The notes under the pieces: generated by a model
What the model was told of the DNA's origin: nothing
The model's input: only the letters and a program-made list of their open reading frames with translations
Database searches by the model: none
From: an uncultured Faecalibacterium sp.
GTDB lineage: Bacteria > Bacillota > Clostridia > Oscillospirales > Ruminococcaceae
NCBI GenBank assembly: GCA_934518555.1
Contig: CAKSXW010000001.1
Location: 1 to 64,000, forward strand
DNA length: 64,000 nucleotides
Direction of reading: 5' to 3'
Made by a program: the position numbers and the translations under genes
Shown: piece by piece, positions 21,159 through 29,404 of the stretch
Numbering within the stretch: the stretch's first letter is position 1
Layout: every line of letters starts with the position of its first letter

Positions 21159-21404
21159 CCAAGTTGGTGCCCCGGCCGCCCGGACTGGGAAGGGGGGCGT
21201 TTGCCGCCGCCTGCTTCACAATCAAATACGATGCTCTTTTTTGCTGTGGATAGCGGAGCATCGTACCAGGTCGGAATCCGCTCCAGCGGGGTGCCATCCC
21301 CCCGGCGCAGGCCCCATCCGCCTGTGCCGTGCCGCCTTGCCGACGGCCTTTCACTTCATCCTGATAAAATTTACACGCTGCAACGTCCGTTGTCCGCTGC
21401 ACGG
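21159..21404 (-). promoter_or_regulatory. Long structured leader of the 3D-domain protein gene
   Basis: Transcription from the promoter at 21438-21410 gives about 245 nt of leader. It is GC rich and contains a perfect 10-bp stem (minus strand TACGATGCTC at 21265-21256 with GAGCATCGTA at 21236-21227) with a 19-base loop, plus further GC-rich inverted segments. YabE/Rpf-type genes are often controlled by the ydaO (c-di-AMP) riboswitch, but I could not match its conserved core here, so the class remains open. Confidence 0.35.
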
Positions 21405-21409
21405 CTGTT

Positions 21410-21438
21410 ATCTTACCAGACCATCCCCGATTTGTCAA
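21410..21438 (-). promoter_or_regulatory. Promoter of the 3D-domain protein gene
   Basis: On the minus strand TTGACA (21438-21433), 17-bp spacer, TAAGAT (21415-21410). Confidence 0.8.
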
Positions 21439-21595
21439 ATCCGGGGGTTCGGGTTCGTTAGTTCTTTGACATTCTTTTTTGTGCAATTTTCACAGTGTTT
21501 TCTCCATTTTATGGGCTTTTCAGTGGTTTCCTTCCGATTTTGCCCCGTTTTCTGTACCGGATTTGTTCATAAATTTTTAACATCTGCACCCCCGT

Positions 21596-21721
21596 TTTTG
21601 GGGCCTTTCGGGGCGGTTTTTCTGGCTTGGAACCAGGGTCAACCGGCTTTGGCACGATGGTTTTCCCCTGCAAAAAAGGGCTTGTCAGGCCCGGTTTTCG
21701 ACCCCCGAAAGGGCCCCAAAA
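21596..21721. repeat. Spaced inverted repeat in the gene-free stretch before the tail/lysis cassette
   Basis: From 21439 to 21846 I see no gene. It holds an inverted repeat: TTTTGGGGCCTTTCGGGG at 21596-21613 matches the complement of 21703-21721 with one inserted base. The segment between is about 90 bases. It could form a large hairpin upstream of the cassette; no convincing promoter for the cassette was found (only a TAGAAT near 21812 without a -35 box). Confidence 0.5.
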
Positions 21722-21846
21722 CCGCCCATTTTGCCCCCTCCAGCAAAATGCCGAAGCCCCGAAATCCGGGCCTAAAATGAACACACTTCCGCCGCCGGGC
21801 CGCCGGGGGTAGAATCGAATAAAAAACAGAAAGGAAGGTCAAACCC

Positions 21847-23487
21847 ATGAAGATCCAGATCATTCAACGGGCCTACGGCTGCACGGAATTTCTGGCCCGG
21901 CCCAGCCAGCTGCACCTGGGGGCCCAGAACGCCCAAGGGGTGGACCAGCTGGAGTTCCAGCTGCCGGACAGCTGGGGCGGCTGCACCGCCGCCCTGTACC
22001 TGCGCCGGGCCGACGGCACCCAGCTGGCGCCGGTGCCCCTGGACGCCCACCACTGCGTCACCGTGGACCGCAGGCTTACGGGCTGCACCGGGGGCCAGTG
22101 GATGCTGGCGGCTGTGGACAGCAGCGGCTACACCGCCTACACCCGGCCCGGCCTCTACGACGCCTACCCCACCCTGCCCACCGACGGCGGCAGCCAAGAG
22201 CTGCCCCCCACCCTCTACGAGCAGTTTGTGGCCCGGGTGCTGGAAAGTGCCAGCACCGCCGCCAACGCTGCCCAGAGTGCCGCCGCCAACGCCGCACGCT
22301 GCAGCACCGACGCTGCCAACGCCCAGACCGCTGCCCGGCAGGCCAGCACCAGCAGCACCGCCGCCTCCGGCTGTGCCGACCGGGCCGAGGCCGCTGCCGC
22401 CCGGGCAGAGCTGCTGGCCCCCAAAGAGGGGCAGGTCCTCAGCGTCAACGGCAAGGGCGGTGCCGTGACCCTGACAGCCCAGGACCTGGGGGCCCTGCCC
22501 CGGCCCCACCAGCCCACCGCCGGGGCCTTGGTCCGGGTGCTCAGCGTGAACCCCGACACCGGGGCCATCCTGACGGACACCACACCGCCGCCGGACCTGT
22601 CCCCCTATGTCCGCAGCAGCACCCTGCCGGGCCCCAGCACCCCCGGCCCGGTACGGGCAGACCCTCAGTACGGCGTCTCGGTGCAGGCCGACGGCACCCT
22701 CACCACCGTACCGGCTACCCAGGAGCAGCTGGAGGCCATGACCCACGGCTATGCCCCCCTGGTGCCGGCCCTGCTGCCCTATGGCGTCAAAAAAGCCCTG
22801 ACCACCGGCCGCACCGCCGCCGGGTGGACCAGCCAGGAAAAGACCGAGGCCCTCCGGGGCCTGGGGGTGGACCTGGAGGCCTACTACACCAAGACCCAGG
22901 CCGACGCCAAGTTTGGCACACCCTACGCCCTGCCTGCAGCCACAGCGGACCAGCTGGGCGGCGTAAAGGTGGGGGACTACCTGGACATTGCCCCGGACGG
23001 CACCCTCAGCGGCAAGACCCTCAACGACAAGATCGCCGCAGCCGTGGCGGTAAAGTCGGCCCCCCGGCTGGTGTGGAACTCCCACGTAGAGACCGGAACA
23101 AAGTGGAAGACCTACGACATCAAGATGCCAGACGGCCTTGACTATGTGCACGTCAAGTCGAGGTACAACGACAGCAGCCACGCATACGGCGAAGAAGTAG
23201 ATATCGCCAAAGGCGGCACCGTGAATCACGACTTCGGCAAGGGCAAGTCTTTTCCGTCCAACACCACTTTCCGGCCCGACGGCACCCTGCACTTTGAGCT
23301 GGCGACCAGCATCGGAACTACCGGCGGCTACACCGTAGACATCTGGCTCTCCGGCTACCACTACCCCACCTTAGGGGAGCTGGTGACGGAGACCCAGGCC
23401 GCCCAGGCCGACACCGAAGCTGTGGCCGTGGACCAGGAATACCGCCTGACCCTGCTGGAAGCCGGGGTAGACCCCACCATCACCTGA
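21847..23487 (+). CDS. Phage tail fibre or baseplate protein in a stand-alone cassette
   Basis: 546 residues. The N-terminal 110 residues (MKIQIIQRAYGCTEFLARPS ... TRPGLYDAYPTLP) look like a baseplate-attachment domain; a stretch of Ala/Ser/Gln repeats (SAAANAARCSTDAANAQT) follows, then a fibre body. From about residue 347 (YTKTQADAKFGTPY) to the end it is nearly the same as the prophage fibre at 34316-35854, with about 18 differences in 200 residues. AAAGGAAGG precedes the ATG. It heads a five-gene plus-strand cassette (fibre, XkdX-like, endolysin, coiled-coil membrane protein, holin) that lies 8 kb outside the prophage and has no capsid or tail genes beside it. Confidence 0.8.
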   Translation: MKIQIIQRAYGCTEFLARPSQLHLGAQNAQGVDQLEFQLPDSWGGCTAALYLRRADGTQLAPVPLDAHHCVTVDRRLTGCTGGQWMLAAVDSSGYTAYTRPGLYDAYPTLPTDGGSQELPPTLYEQFVARVLESASTAANAAQSAAANAARCSTDAANAQTAARQASTSSTAASGCADRAEAAAARAELLAPKEGQVLSVNGKGGAVTLTAQDLGALPRPHQPTAGALVRVLSVNPDTGAILTDTTPPPDLSPYVRSSTLPGPSTPGPVRADPQYGVSVQADGTLTTVPATQEQLEAMTHGYAPLVPALLPYGVKKALTTGRTAAGWTSQEKTEALRGLGVDLEAYYTKTQADAKFGTPYALPAATADQLGGVKVGDYLDIAPDGTLSGKTLNDKIAAAVAVKSAPRLVWNSHVETGTKWKTYDIKMPDGLDYVHVKSRYNDSSHAYGEEVDIAKGGTVNHDFGKGKSFPSNTTFRPDGTLHFELATSIGTTGGYTVDIWLSGYHYPTLGELVTETQAAQADTEAVAVDQEYRLTLLEAGVDPTIT

Positions 23488-23621
23488 AAGGAGGACTGCA
23501 TAAAATGTTGTACCGCATCTGTAAGCGCATGATCCAACGGGGCCAGACTGCTGGCCTGGCGGAAAAGCTGGATATCTTTTTTGCCGCCGACCGCCTGACG
23601 GCAGACCAATACCAGGAGCTG
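22885..23621 (+). repeat. 737-bp inverted repeat, cassette copy
   Basis: This segment (3' part of the fibre gene, the 17-base gap and most of the XkdX-like gene) matches 34182-34918 on the opposite strand without visible insertions or deletions, at high identity. Recombination between the two copies would invert the 10.5 kb between them. Confidence 0.85.
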
Positions 23622-23663
23622 ACCCAGCTGCTGGCCCAGCAGGAGGCCGTCCATGGCACTTAA
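23505..23663 (+). CDS. XkdX-like small phage protein (cassette copy)
   Basis: A 52-residue protein, MLYRICKRMIQRGQTAGLAE followed by KLDIFFAADRLTADQYQEL and a short tail. It belongs to the small proteins placed between tail fibre and lysis genes in Bacillota phages (XkdX type), of unknown job. AAAGGAGG precedes the ATG. The first 39 residues are the same as in the prophage copy at 34140-34298; the tails differ. Its end overlaps the endolysin start by 11 bases. Confidence 0.8.
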   Translation: MLYRICKRMIQRGQTAGLAEKLDIFFAADRLTADQYQELTQLLAQQEAVHGT

Positions 23664-24066
23664 TGCCTACTCCCGGGCCCGGGAGGGCTCCAAGGCCCTG
23701 TCTGCCAACTTTACCGCCGGGGAGTTTGCCTGCCAAGACGGCTCCGACCCTATTTTTATCGACAGTGACCTGGTGGCCCTGCTGCAAGCCATCCGGGACC
23801 ACTTTGGCAGGCCTGTTGTCATCACCAGCGGCTGGCGCACCGCCGCCCACAACGCCGCCGTAGGTGGGGCAAGGTTCAGCCAGCACTGCTACGGCCGGGC
23901 CGCCGACATCCGGGTGCCGGGGGTGTCGGTGGAGGCAGTGGCGGCCTACGCCGAGACCCTGCTGCCGGGCACCGGGGGCCTGGGCCGCTACCCCGTCAAG
24001 CCGGGCCGGGCCGCTGGCTGGGTCCATGTGGACACCCGGCCCCACAAAAGCCGCTGGACCGGGTAA
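23653..24066 (+). CDS. Phage endolysin, M15-family D,D-carboxypeptidase type
   Basis: 137 residues. The sequence RFSQHCYGRAADIRV holds the SxHxxGxAxD zinc motif and GWVHVDTRP the second His of the M15 (VanY/peptidase M15_3) family; VVITSGWRT is the upstream conserved block. The enzyme should cut peptide stems of peptidoglycan. No signal peptide is present, so it needs the holin two genes downstream. The prophage uses an unrelated GH25 lysozyme at the same place, so this cassette differs in its lysis chemistry. Confidence 0.88.
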   Translation: MALNAYSRAREGSKALSANFTAGEFACQDGSDPIFIDSDLVALLQAIRDHFGRPVVITSGWRTAAHNAAVGGARFSQHCYGRAADIRVPGVSVEAVAAYAETLLPGTGGLGRYPVKPGRAAGWVHVDTRPHKSRWTG

Positions 24067-24078
24067 GGAGGTGACACT

Positions 24079-24306
24079 TTGGAGACCATTCTTGCGGCGG
24101 CACTTACCGGGGCCGTGACCCTGGTGGGGGTGCTGATCGCCAACAGCCGCAGCCAGGCCGTTACCGACACCAAACTGGAGGAGCTGACCCGGGAGGTACG
24201 GGAGCACAACCACTTTGCCCACCGGGTGCCCATTTTGGAAGAACAGATGAAGGTGGCCAACCACCGCATCGCCGATTTAGAAACCATTGCAACAAGGAGG
24301 AACTGA
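24079..24306 (+). CDS. Small coiled-coil membrane protein of the lysis cassette, TTG start
   Basis: 75 residues: one N-terminal membrane segment (LAAALTGAVTLVGVLIA) then a charged coiled coil, TDTKLEELTREVREHNHFAH. The layout resembles XhlA/BhlA-type lysis accessory proteins. Start is TTG at 24079, with AAGGAGGTG eight bases before it. The coiled-coil part is closely related to the prophage protein at 33240-33497. Overlaps the holin start by one base. Confidence 0.7.
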   Translation: METILAAALTGAVTLVGVLIANSRSQAVTDTKLEELTREVREHNHFAHRVPILEEQMKVANHRIADLETIATRRN

Positions 24307-24560
24307 TGATGAATACCAACCCTAAGATCCCTACCGCCACCATTGCCCGCACCGCTGTGCTGCTGCTGGCTTTGACCAACCAGGTGCTCAGTGCCTGCGG
24401 CAAGCCCCTGCTGCCCCTGGAAAGCCAGACCGTGGAGCAGCTGGTGACTGCCGGCATTACTACCGTGGCCGCCCTGGTGAGCTGGTGGAAGAATAACTCC
24501 TTCACCCCTGCCGCCATCCAGGCCGACGGCTACCTTGCCCGGCTGAAAAAGCAGCTGTGA
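24306..24560 (+). CDS. Phage holin, SPP1 family
   Basis: 84 residues with two membrane segments (TAVLLLALTNQVLSACG and VTAGITTVAALVSWW) and the end WWKNNSFTPAAIQADGYL, the typical WKNNxxTxxA signature of SPP1-type holins. It should make the membrane pore that lets the M15 endolysin reach the wall. AAGGAGG precedes the tandem ATGATG start. A strong terminator follows. Confidence 0.85.
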   Translation: MMNTNPKIPTATIARTAVLLLALTNQVLSACGKPLLPLESQTVEQLVTAGITTVAALVSWWKNNSFTPAAIQADGYLARLKKQL

Positions 24561-24588
24561 TAACGCCCTGTATTATATAAGGTAGGGC

Positions 24589-24623
24589 AGCCCCCGGAAC
24601 ACCCGGTTCCGGGGGCTTTTTTG
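24589..24623 (+). terminator. Terminator of the tail/lysis cassette
   Basis: A perfect 12-bp stem (24589-24600 with 24606-24617), five-base loop and a T-run. Confidence 0.92.
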
Positions 24624-24693
24624 CGCCTTTTTGCCCCTAGGGGGAGTTTCTTAGCAGGTTCTTAGCCTCAAGCAGGGTGGAATTTGTGGGTTT

Positions 24694-24779
24694 TTGTGCA
24701 ACAAAACGCACACTTTGCAACAAATTCGCAACGGAACCGCACCAATACCGCAACAGAAATTTTTGTTGTGCAACAAACC
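24694..24779. promoter_or_regulatory. TGCAACAAA repeats upstream of the surface-protein promoter
   Basis: The gene-free stretch 24624-24853 holds three copies of TGCAACAAA (24698-24706, 24716-24724, 24769-24777). The third is part of a palindrome TTTGTTG-TG-CAACAAA and the first of TTTTGT-GC-AACAAAA. They lie 75-160 bases before the -35 box and look like binding sites of an unknown regulator. Confidence 0.45.
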
Positions 24780-24853
24780 ATGGTATTTCTGCTCAATTCA
24801 GAGCCTTAAACTTTGTCTCAACTTCCAAAATTGCACGAGGTGCCTGCTTTTTA

Positions 24854-24882
24854 TTGACTGCCGCCCTTAAAAATGGCATAAT
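24854..24882 (+). promoter_or_regulatory. Promoter of the large surface-protein gene
   Basis: TTGACT (24854-24859), 17-bp spacer, CATAAT (24877-24882); start codon about 95 bases downstream. Confidence 0.75.
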
Positions 24883-24977
24883 GGAGGCAGAGGGATATAA
24901 ACAGAATCACTGTCCTATAAACAGGATACATACCCCTTGCAGAACGACTTGACGACATCGGAAAGGAGCCACCCATT

Positions 24978-27900
24978 ATGACAAACAAAAACTTGAAACT
25001 CGCTGCAATGTCCGTAGCACTTACCGCCTGCGTTGCCGCCCAACCCCTGGTGGCCCACGCTGTAGACGCCCCTGCGGACCCGGAAGGCAAGGACGCCGAC
25101 CCCAAGGCTGCTTTGGAAGAAGGTTCCGACCTGAAGGACCAGGAGGGCAAGGACCCTGCCCAGGAGACCCCTGAGGACCAGGTGGAGGCCCCTGTAAATG
25201 AGGAAGCCGACAAAAAGGACCAGGCGTCTGCCTTTGTCCCGGATACCGAATCCAAGGACGTTGAGATCGATTACAAAGACCCCCAGCCGGACCCCAAGGA
25301 CCCCGACACCACCGTTGCCAAGGGAGATGTCATCGACACCACCAAGAAGGACGAGGAGACTGGCGAGACGGGCAAGATCGGTGAGGCCACCAAGACCGAG
25401 ACCGTGGACCCCGACGCCTCCACCACTGAGGTAGAGATGGGCAAGACCACCACCCACCCCGACGGCAGCACCACCACCCCGGGTACCCAGATCACCACCG
25501 ACCAGGGCACCGGCGAGGCAAAGGCTGAGACTGAGACCGAGACCCAGGAGACCGGCGATAAGCAAAAGGACCCGGAGAAGGGCCAGATCGACCTGAATGA
25601 GGAGCTGGGCGAGGACCGCTCGAAGCTGACCTGGGACGGCGTAGACGCCGAAGCCGGGAAGGGCCAGGAAGAAAAGGCCAAGTACAACGGCTATACCATC
25701 CAGGAGTCCAAGCCTTCTGAGGACGGCAACTCCAAGGAGCTGACCCTGAAAAAGACCGAGACTGGGGAGGCAAAGCGCCTTTCTGCCGAGGATATCGCCA
25801 AGCTGATGGACGAGAGCGAGCACCTGGACAAAAAGGAGGACGGCTCCTATACCCTGAAAAAGACCGAGGACATCCTGGACGAGGAGGGCAATGTCATCGG
25901 CACCCGTACCACGGTGTACGAGGTTACCAAGGATTCGGTGCAGACCACCACCGAGACCACCCTGAAGATCCGGATGGACAAGGGCACCGAAAAGGGCTCC
26001 GAGAAACTGGACACCCCGATCCAGCAGCCGGACATCAAGGACAAGGAGACCGAAAATGTCCTTCTCCCCTCCGGGAAGCTGGAAAGCATCCTCGAGGACC
26101 CCACCAACAAAAAAGACGACAACACCTACACCTATACTGAGACCATCCACAATGAGGACGGCACCACCACCATCCGGGAGTACACCATCACCAAGACCGA
26201 TGAGGCCCCGGACCTTACCCCTGAGGAACTGGCTAAGCGTCTGGCTGGCGACACCGATTACGAATACAAGAACGGAAAGTTCTACTACAAGGGCGTTGAG
26301 ATGGACGATCTGCAGATCAATGCAGTCCGCCATACCCTGCGCTATGAGGTCACCGTCCAGGAGACCAAAAGGGCCCCCGGCCAGGTGAGCGGAAAGGACG
26401 AAGCCGAAGCCGCCGCCAAGACCGAGGCCATCAAGGACGCCCTGCGGAATGCGGCCAAGCAGAATGGCATTGAGCTCACTGAGGATGAACTGAAGGGCAT
26501 CAAACTCACAGGCGGCGACCTGGTCGTTACCCGGGATGGCAAGAAGTATACCTTCCACTATACTACTAAGGCAGGTGTCGAATATTCTGCTCCCATCGAC
26601 ACCGGCGAGACCATCGTGGACGGCAAGGACGCCGAGGACGTGAAGGAGACCACCGTGACCGGCACCGCCTACGTCACCAGCGGCACCATCTCCTGGTCCA
26701 AGCAGGACGAGAAGGGCAACTATACGGCCTCCGGGACCCTCAAGCCCGGTGACACCCACATTTCTTCTAAGCCCGAGATTCCCAAAGGCGACAATGTGGT
26801 CTTTACCCAGAAAGACGATGCGGCCGTCTACACCGTGACCACCAAGAACGACGACGGCAGCATCACCGAGACCATCTACACCTTTAGAGAAGCAGTCGTC
26901 TCCCTTGATTCTTACGAGCAGAAGCAGGCCGCCTGGGATGCTCTTGCCGCCTCCACTGGCAAATCCATTGCTCAGCTGCAGAAAGAGGGCTACACCATCA
27001 GTGACATCAAGTTTGATTCTGTCAACAAATCCACCTGGACCGTGGAGACCAGGACCCACAAGACCGAGACGACGAAGGAAACCCTTAACCAAACTCTAGT
27101 AGACGACACCTGGACCCTGACGGGCACCACCCTCAAAACCAAGGACGGCCAAATCTACAAGAACCTGAAGAAGAACTCTGACGGCACCTACACCGCCACC
27201 AAGGAGGATGGTGACAAGACCATCACCTATACCTTTACCCTTGGGGTAGAAACGGACCTGGATGAACCCACTATCAAGGCCATGCTGGCTGCGAAATTCC
27301 CGGAATCCAATGGCAACATCACTTTGGATACCACTGCTATGACTGCCACCTACGAGAAGGCGGATGGCAGCACCGTTACCATCAGCTACAAAGACCTGAG
27401 CAAAAAGACCCTGAAGATCGACACATCGGTCAGCGAAGCTGTCTCCGTGACAGAGACCATAAAGGACGGTGACAAAGCAGCCCTAGAGGCCGCACAGGAT
27501 AGGCTGTACGAGGCACTGAAGGAGAAAGTAAAATCCATTAAGCTGCAGAAGGGCGAGGAGCTCTGGATCGGCGACCTGCAGATCACGGACATCGACAAGC
27601 AGAAAACGGAGATCATCAAGAAATTCACCACGGCTGTGTCCCACGAAAATATGTCCCAGCAGGCCCTCATCGCCGCCCTGAACGCCCAGGCCGACGAGGC
27701 AAAAAATCAAACGGTGGTCGTGAACAAGGGCACCAAGTATGAGGAGGAGCTGCCCAACTACTACTCCGGCGATGAGAACCTCCAGCACAACCCCAAGGAA
27801 CCTCCCACGGACTGGTATGGAAATCCAGAACCCGTGGGGAAGGGAGACCACATCACCCACCTGGACCTGGCCTCCGGTGCCAAGATGGACAAACTGGCGG

Positions 27901-29264
27901 ATAAAAACGGCAAGGTAACCAAGACCGACTGCGTGCTTCTTTCCAAGGGCCTGAAGCTGGAATGGAACTACAGTGCCGAGAATCTGCTGGCAGATCAATC
28001 TACCCTGCAAAAACCAGATCAGAACCATAAGGTCGGCCTGGAGGACCGCATCACTAAGGACACCGAGGACGGCAAGGGCTCTCACTACGAGTATAATCGT
28101 GATCAGTGGTACGACCCTTATAGCAACCGGTGGTACAGCAACAACAACAACCCTGATAAGAGTGCTTTCTACAAGCTCACTGGCACCGTCGCTTACGATG
28201 CACTCACTAAAAATGGCGAAGTTATCGAGTATCCCAGCCGGAGAGCTGCCATCCAAGCCTACCGGAACGCTGTTAAAGGCACCACCCTCACCGATGAGGA
28301 GATCCTCGGCACCTATGTGGTACCTCTGGGCTCCGGCAGTGGAACCAGCTACCAGGTCTATACCAAGACTGCCGAGATGACCTCCTACGGCTACATGACC
28401 CGGGATGCCAACACCTGCGTCAACAACACCTTTGGCCGCCAGTACGAAAACTCGCTCTGGTACAATGAATGGGACTATGTGGGCGGCTACGACCTGATGA
28501 TCAGCGACCTGGTGCAGGTCAGCGAAGGCAAGGTAGTGGGCCAGACCCAGTCCGACATCAAGACCCTTTGGGCTCCTCTGGCCGTCCGCTCCACCCAGAG
28601 CCTGGAGAACAAGAGCCTGCAGCTGAACAACATGCAAACCAGCACCACTGTGACCGGGACCAAGGACTTTGGCAGCGGCTATGAGGAGGAAGGCAACTTC
28701 ACCTACAACGTTTCCTACAACCACACCGACACCTACGCCAACCACTGCAGCCAGGGCGTCAAGGGTACCGGCACGGGCAAGTACAAGACCTTTACCCAGC
28801 TGCTGAAGGAGAAGTTCTCCGGCAAGGGCGAGACCAGCTACGATACCGGCAGCATCAGCTACACCTACCGCACCACGGACAAGGTGGACACCACCGCCCT
28901 GACCAAGGACACCAAGAACACCACCACCGCCAAGGCAACCTACAACTTTACCACCGTGGCCCGGAAGAACTTTACCGTCACCACCCCTGCGGACCCGGAG
29001 GAGCCCACGCCTCCCCAGGAGGAAGAAGTCGAGACCCCGGAGACCCCCAAGACCCCGGAGACCCCGGAGGCACCCCTTGTGGAAGAAGCCACCCCGGAGG
29101 AGCCTGCGGCCCCTGCAGCTCCGGAGCTGCCTGCCGTAGAGGCCGCCGCCGCTCTGCCCAAGACCGGTGTGAACTGGATCGCCGCCCTGGGCATGGCCCT
29201 CAGCGGTATGGTGCTGACGGTCCTGGGTGCCTTTACCACCCTCAAGTACAAGGAAAAGCACTAA
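24978..29264 (+). CDS. Large LPXTG-anchored surface protein
   Basis: 1428 residues. A signal peptide (MTNKNLKLAAMSVALTACVA, cut near AHA-VD), then a very acidic, Thr/Lys/Asp/Glu-rich body with many short repeats of the type DGS-x-T-x-T and KDTEDGK; a central part has YTFTLG and YEV-like beta strands, suggesting a chain of small beta-domains. The C-terminus has a Pro/Glu/Thr wall-spanning stretch (TPETPKTPETPEAP), then LPKTG at about 1393, a hydrophobic segment and KYKEKH. It should be linked to peptidoglycan by sortase and exposed on the surface; no sortase gene is in the window. No enzymatic domain was recognised, so adhesin is inference. GGAG box at seven to ten bases before the ATG. Confidence 0.85.
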   Translation: MTNKNLKLAAMSVALTACVAAQPLVAHAVDAPADPEGKDADPKAALEEGSDLKDQEGKDPAQETPEDQVEAPVNEEADKKDQASAFVPDTESKDVEIDYKDPQPDPKDPDTTVAKGDVIDTTKKDEETGETGKIGEATKTETVDPDASTTEVEMGKTTTHPDGSTTTPGTQITTDQGTGEAKAETETETQETGDKQKDPEKGQIDLNEELGEDRSKLTWDGVDAEAGKGQEEKAKYNGYTIQESKPSEDGNSKELTLKKTETGEAKRLSAEDIAKLMDESEHLDKKEDGSYTLKKTEDILDEEGNVIGTRTTVYEVTKDSVQTTTETTLKIRMDKGTEKGSEKLDTPIQQPDIKDKETENVLLPSGKLESILEDPTNKKDDNTYTYTETIHNEDGTTTIREYTITKTDEAPDLTPEELAKRLAGDTDYEYKNGKFYYKGVEMDDLQINAVRHTLRYEVTVQETKRAPGQVSGKDEAEAAAKTEAIKDALRNAAKQNGIELTEDELKGIKLTGGDLVVTRDGKKYTFHYTTKAGVEYSAPIDTGETIVDGKDAEDVKETTVTGTAYVTSGTISWSKQDEKGNYTASGTLKPGDTHISSKPEIPKGDNVVFTQKDDAAVYTVTTKNDDGSITETIYTFREAVVSLDSYEQKQAAWDALAASTGKSIAQLQKEGYTISDIKFDSVNKSTWTVETRTHKTETTKETLNQTLVDDTWTLTGTTLKTKDGQIYKNLKKNSDGTYTATKEDGDKTITYTFTLGVETDLDEPTIKAMLAAKFPESNGNITLDTTAMTATYEKADGSTVTISYKDLSKKTLKIDTSVSEAVSVTETIKDGDKAALEAAQDRLYEALKEKVKSIKLQKGEELWIGDLQITDIDKQKTEIIKKFTTAVSHENMSQQALIAALNAQADEAKNQTVVVNKGTKYEEELPNYYSGDENLQHNPKEPPTDWYGNPEPVGKGDHITHLDLASGAKMDKLADKNGKVTKTDCVLLSKGLKLEWNYSAENLLADQSTLQKPDQNHKVGLEDRITKDTEDGKGSHYEYNRDQWYDPYSNRWYSNNNNPDKSAFYKLTGTVAYDALTKNGEVIEYPSRRAAIQAYRNAVKGTTLTDEEILGTYVVPLGSGSGTSYQVYTKTAEMTSYGYMTRDANTCVNNTFGRQYENSLWYNEWDYVGGYDLMISDLVQVSEGKVVGQTQSDIKTLWAPLAVRSTQSLENKSLQLNNMQTSTTVTGTKDFGSGYEEEGNFTYNVSYNHTDTYANHCSQGVKGTGTGKYKTFTQLLKEKFSGKGETSYDTGSISYTYRTTDKVDTTALTKDTKNTTTAKATYNFTTVARKNFTVTTPADPEEPTPPQEEEVETPETPKTPETPEAPLVEEATPEEPAAPAAPELPAVEAAAALPKTGVNWIAALGMALSGMVLTVLGAFTTLKYKEKH

Positions 29265-29355
29265 CGGCCCTGTGGCCCCGGCTTTTCCCACCAGACCCTA
29301 TTCTTTCAGCCCACGCCATTCACTATGACCTTATGATGGTCAAGTCGTAAACGCG

Positions 29356-29400
29356 CCGAAAGGGCCTCCCCGGCAACGGAGAGGCCCTTTCGGTTATTTT
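29356..29400 (+). terminator. Terminator after the surface-protein gene
   Basis: A 13-bp stem CCGAAAGGGCCTC with its complement (29356-29368, 29381-29393), followed by TTATTTTT on the plus strand. Confidence 0.85.
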
Positions 29401-29404
29401 TATG

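Noticed and set aside
21159-21404. ydaO (c-di-AMP) riboswitch
   Set aside because: Gene context is right but the conserved core elements were not found; kept only as an unclassified leader.
21439-21846. Genes in the stretch before the tail/lysis cassette
   Set aside because: Open frames on both strands are Pro/Gly/Arg rich, lack ribosome-binding sites and are explained by GC-rich repeats.
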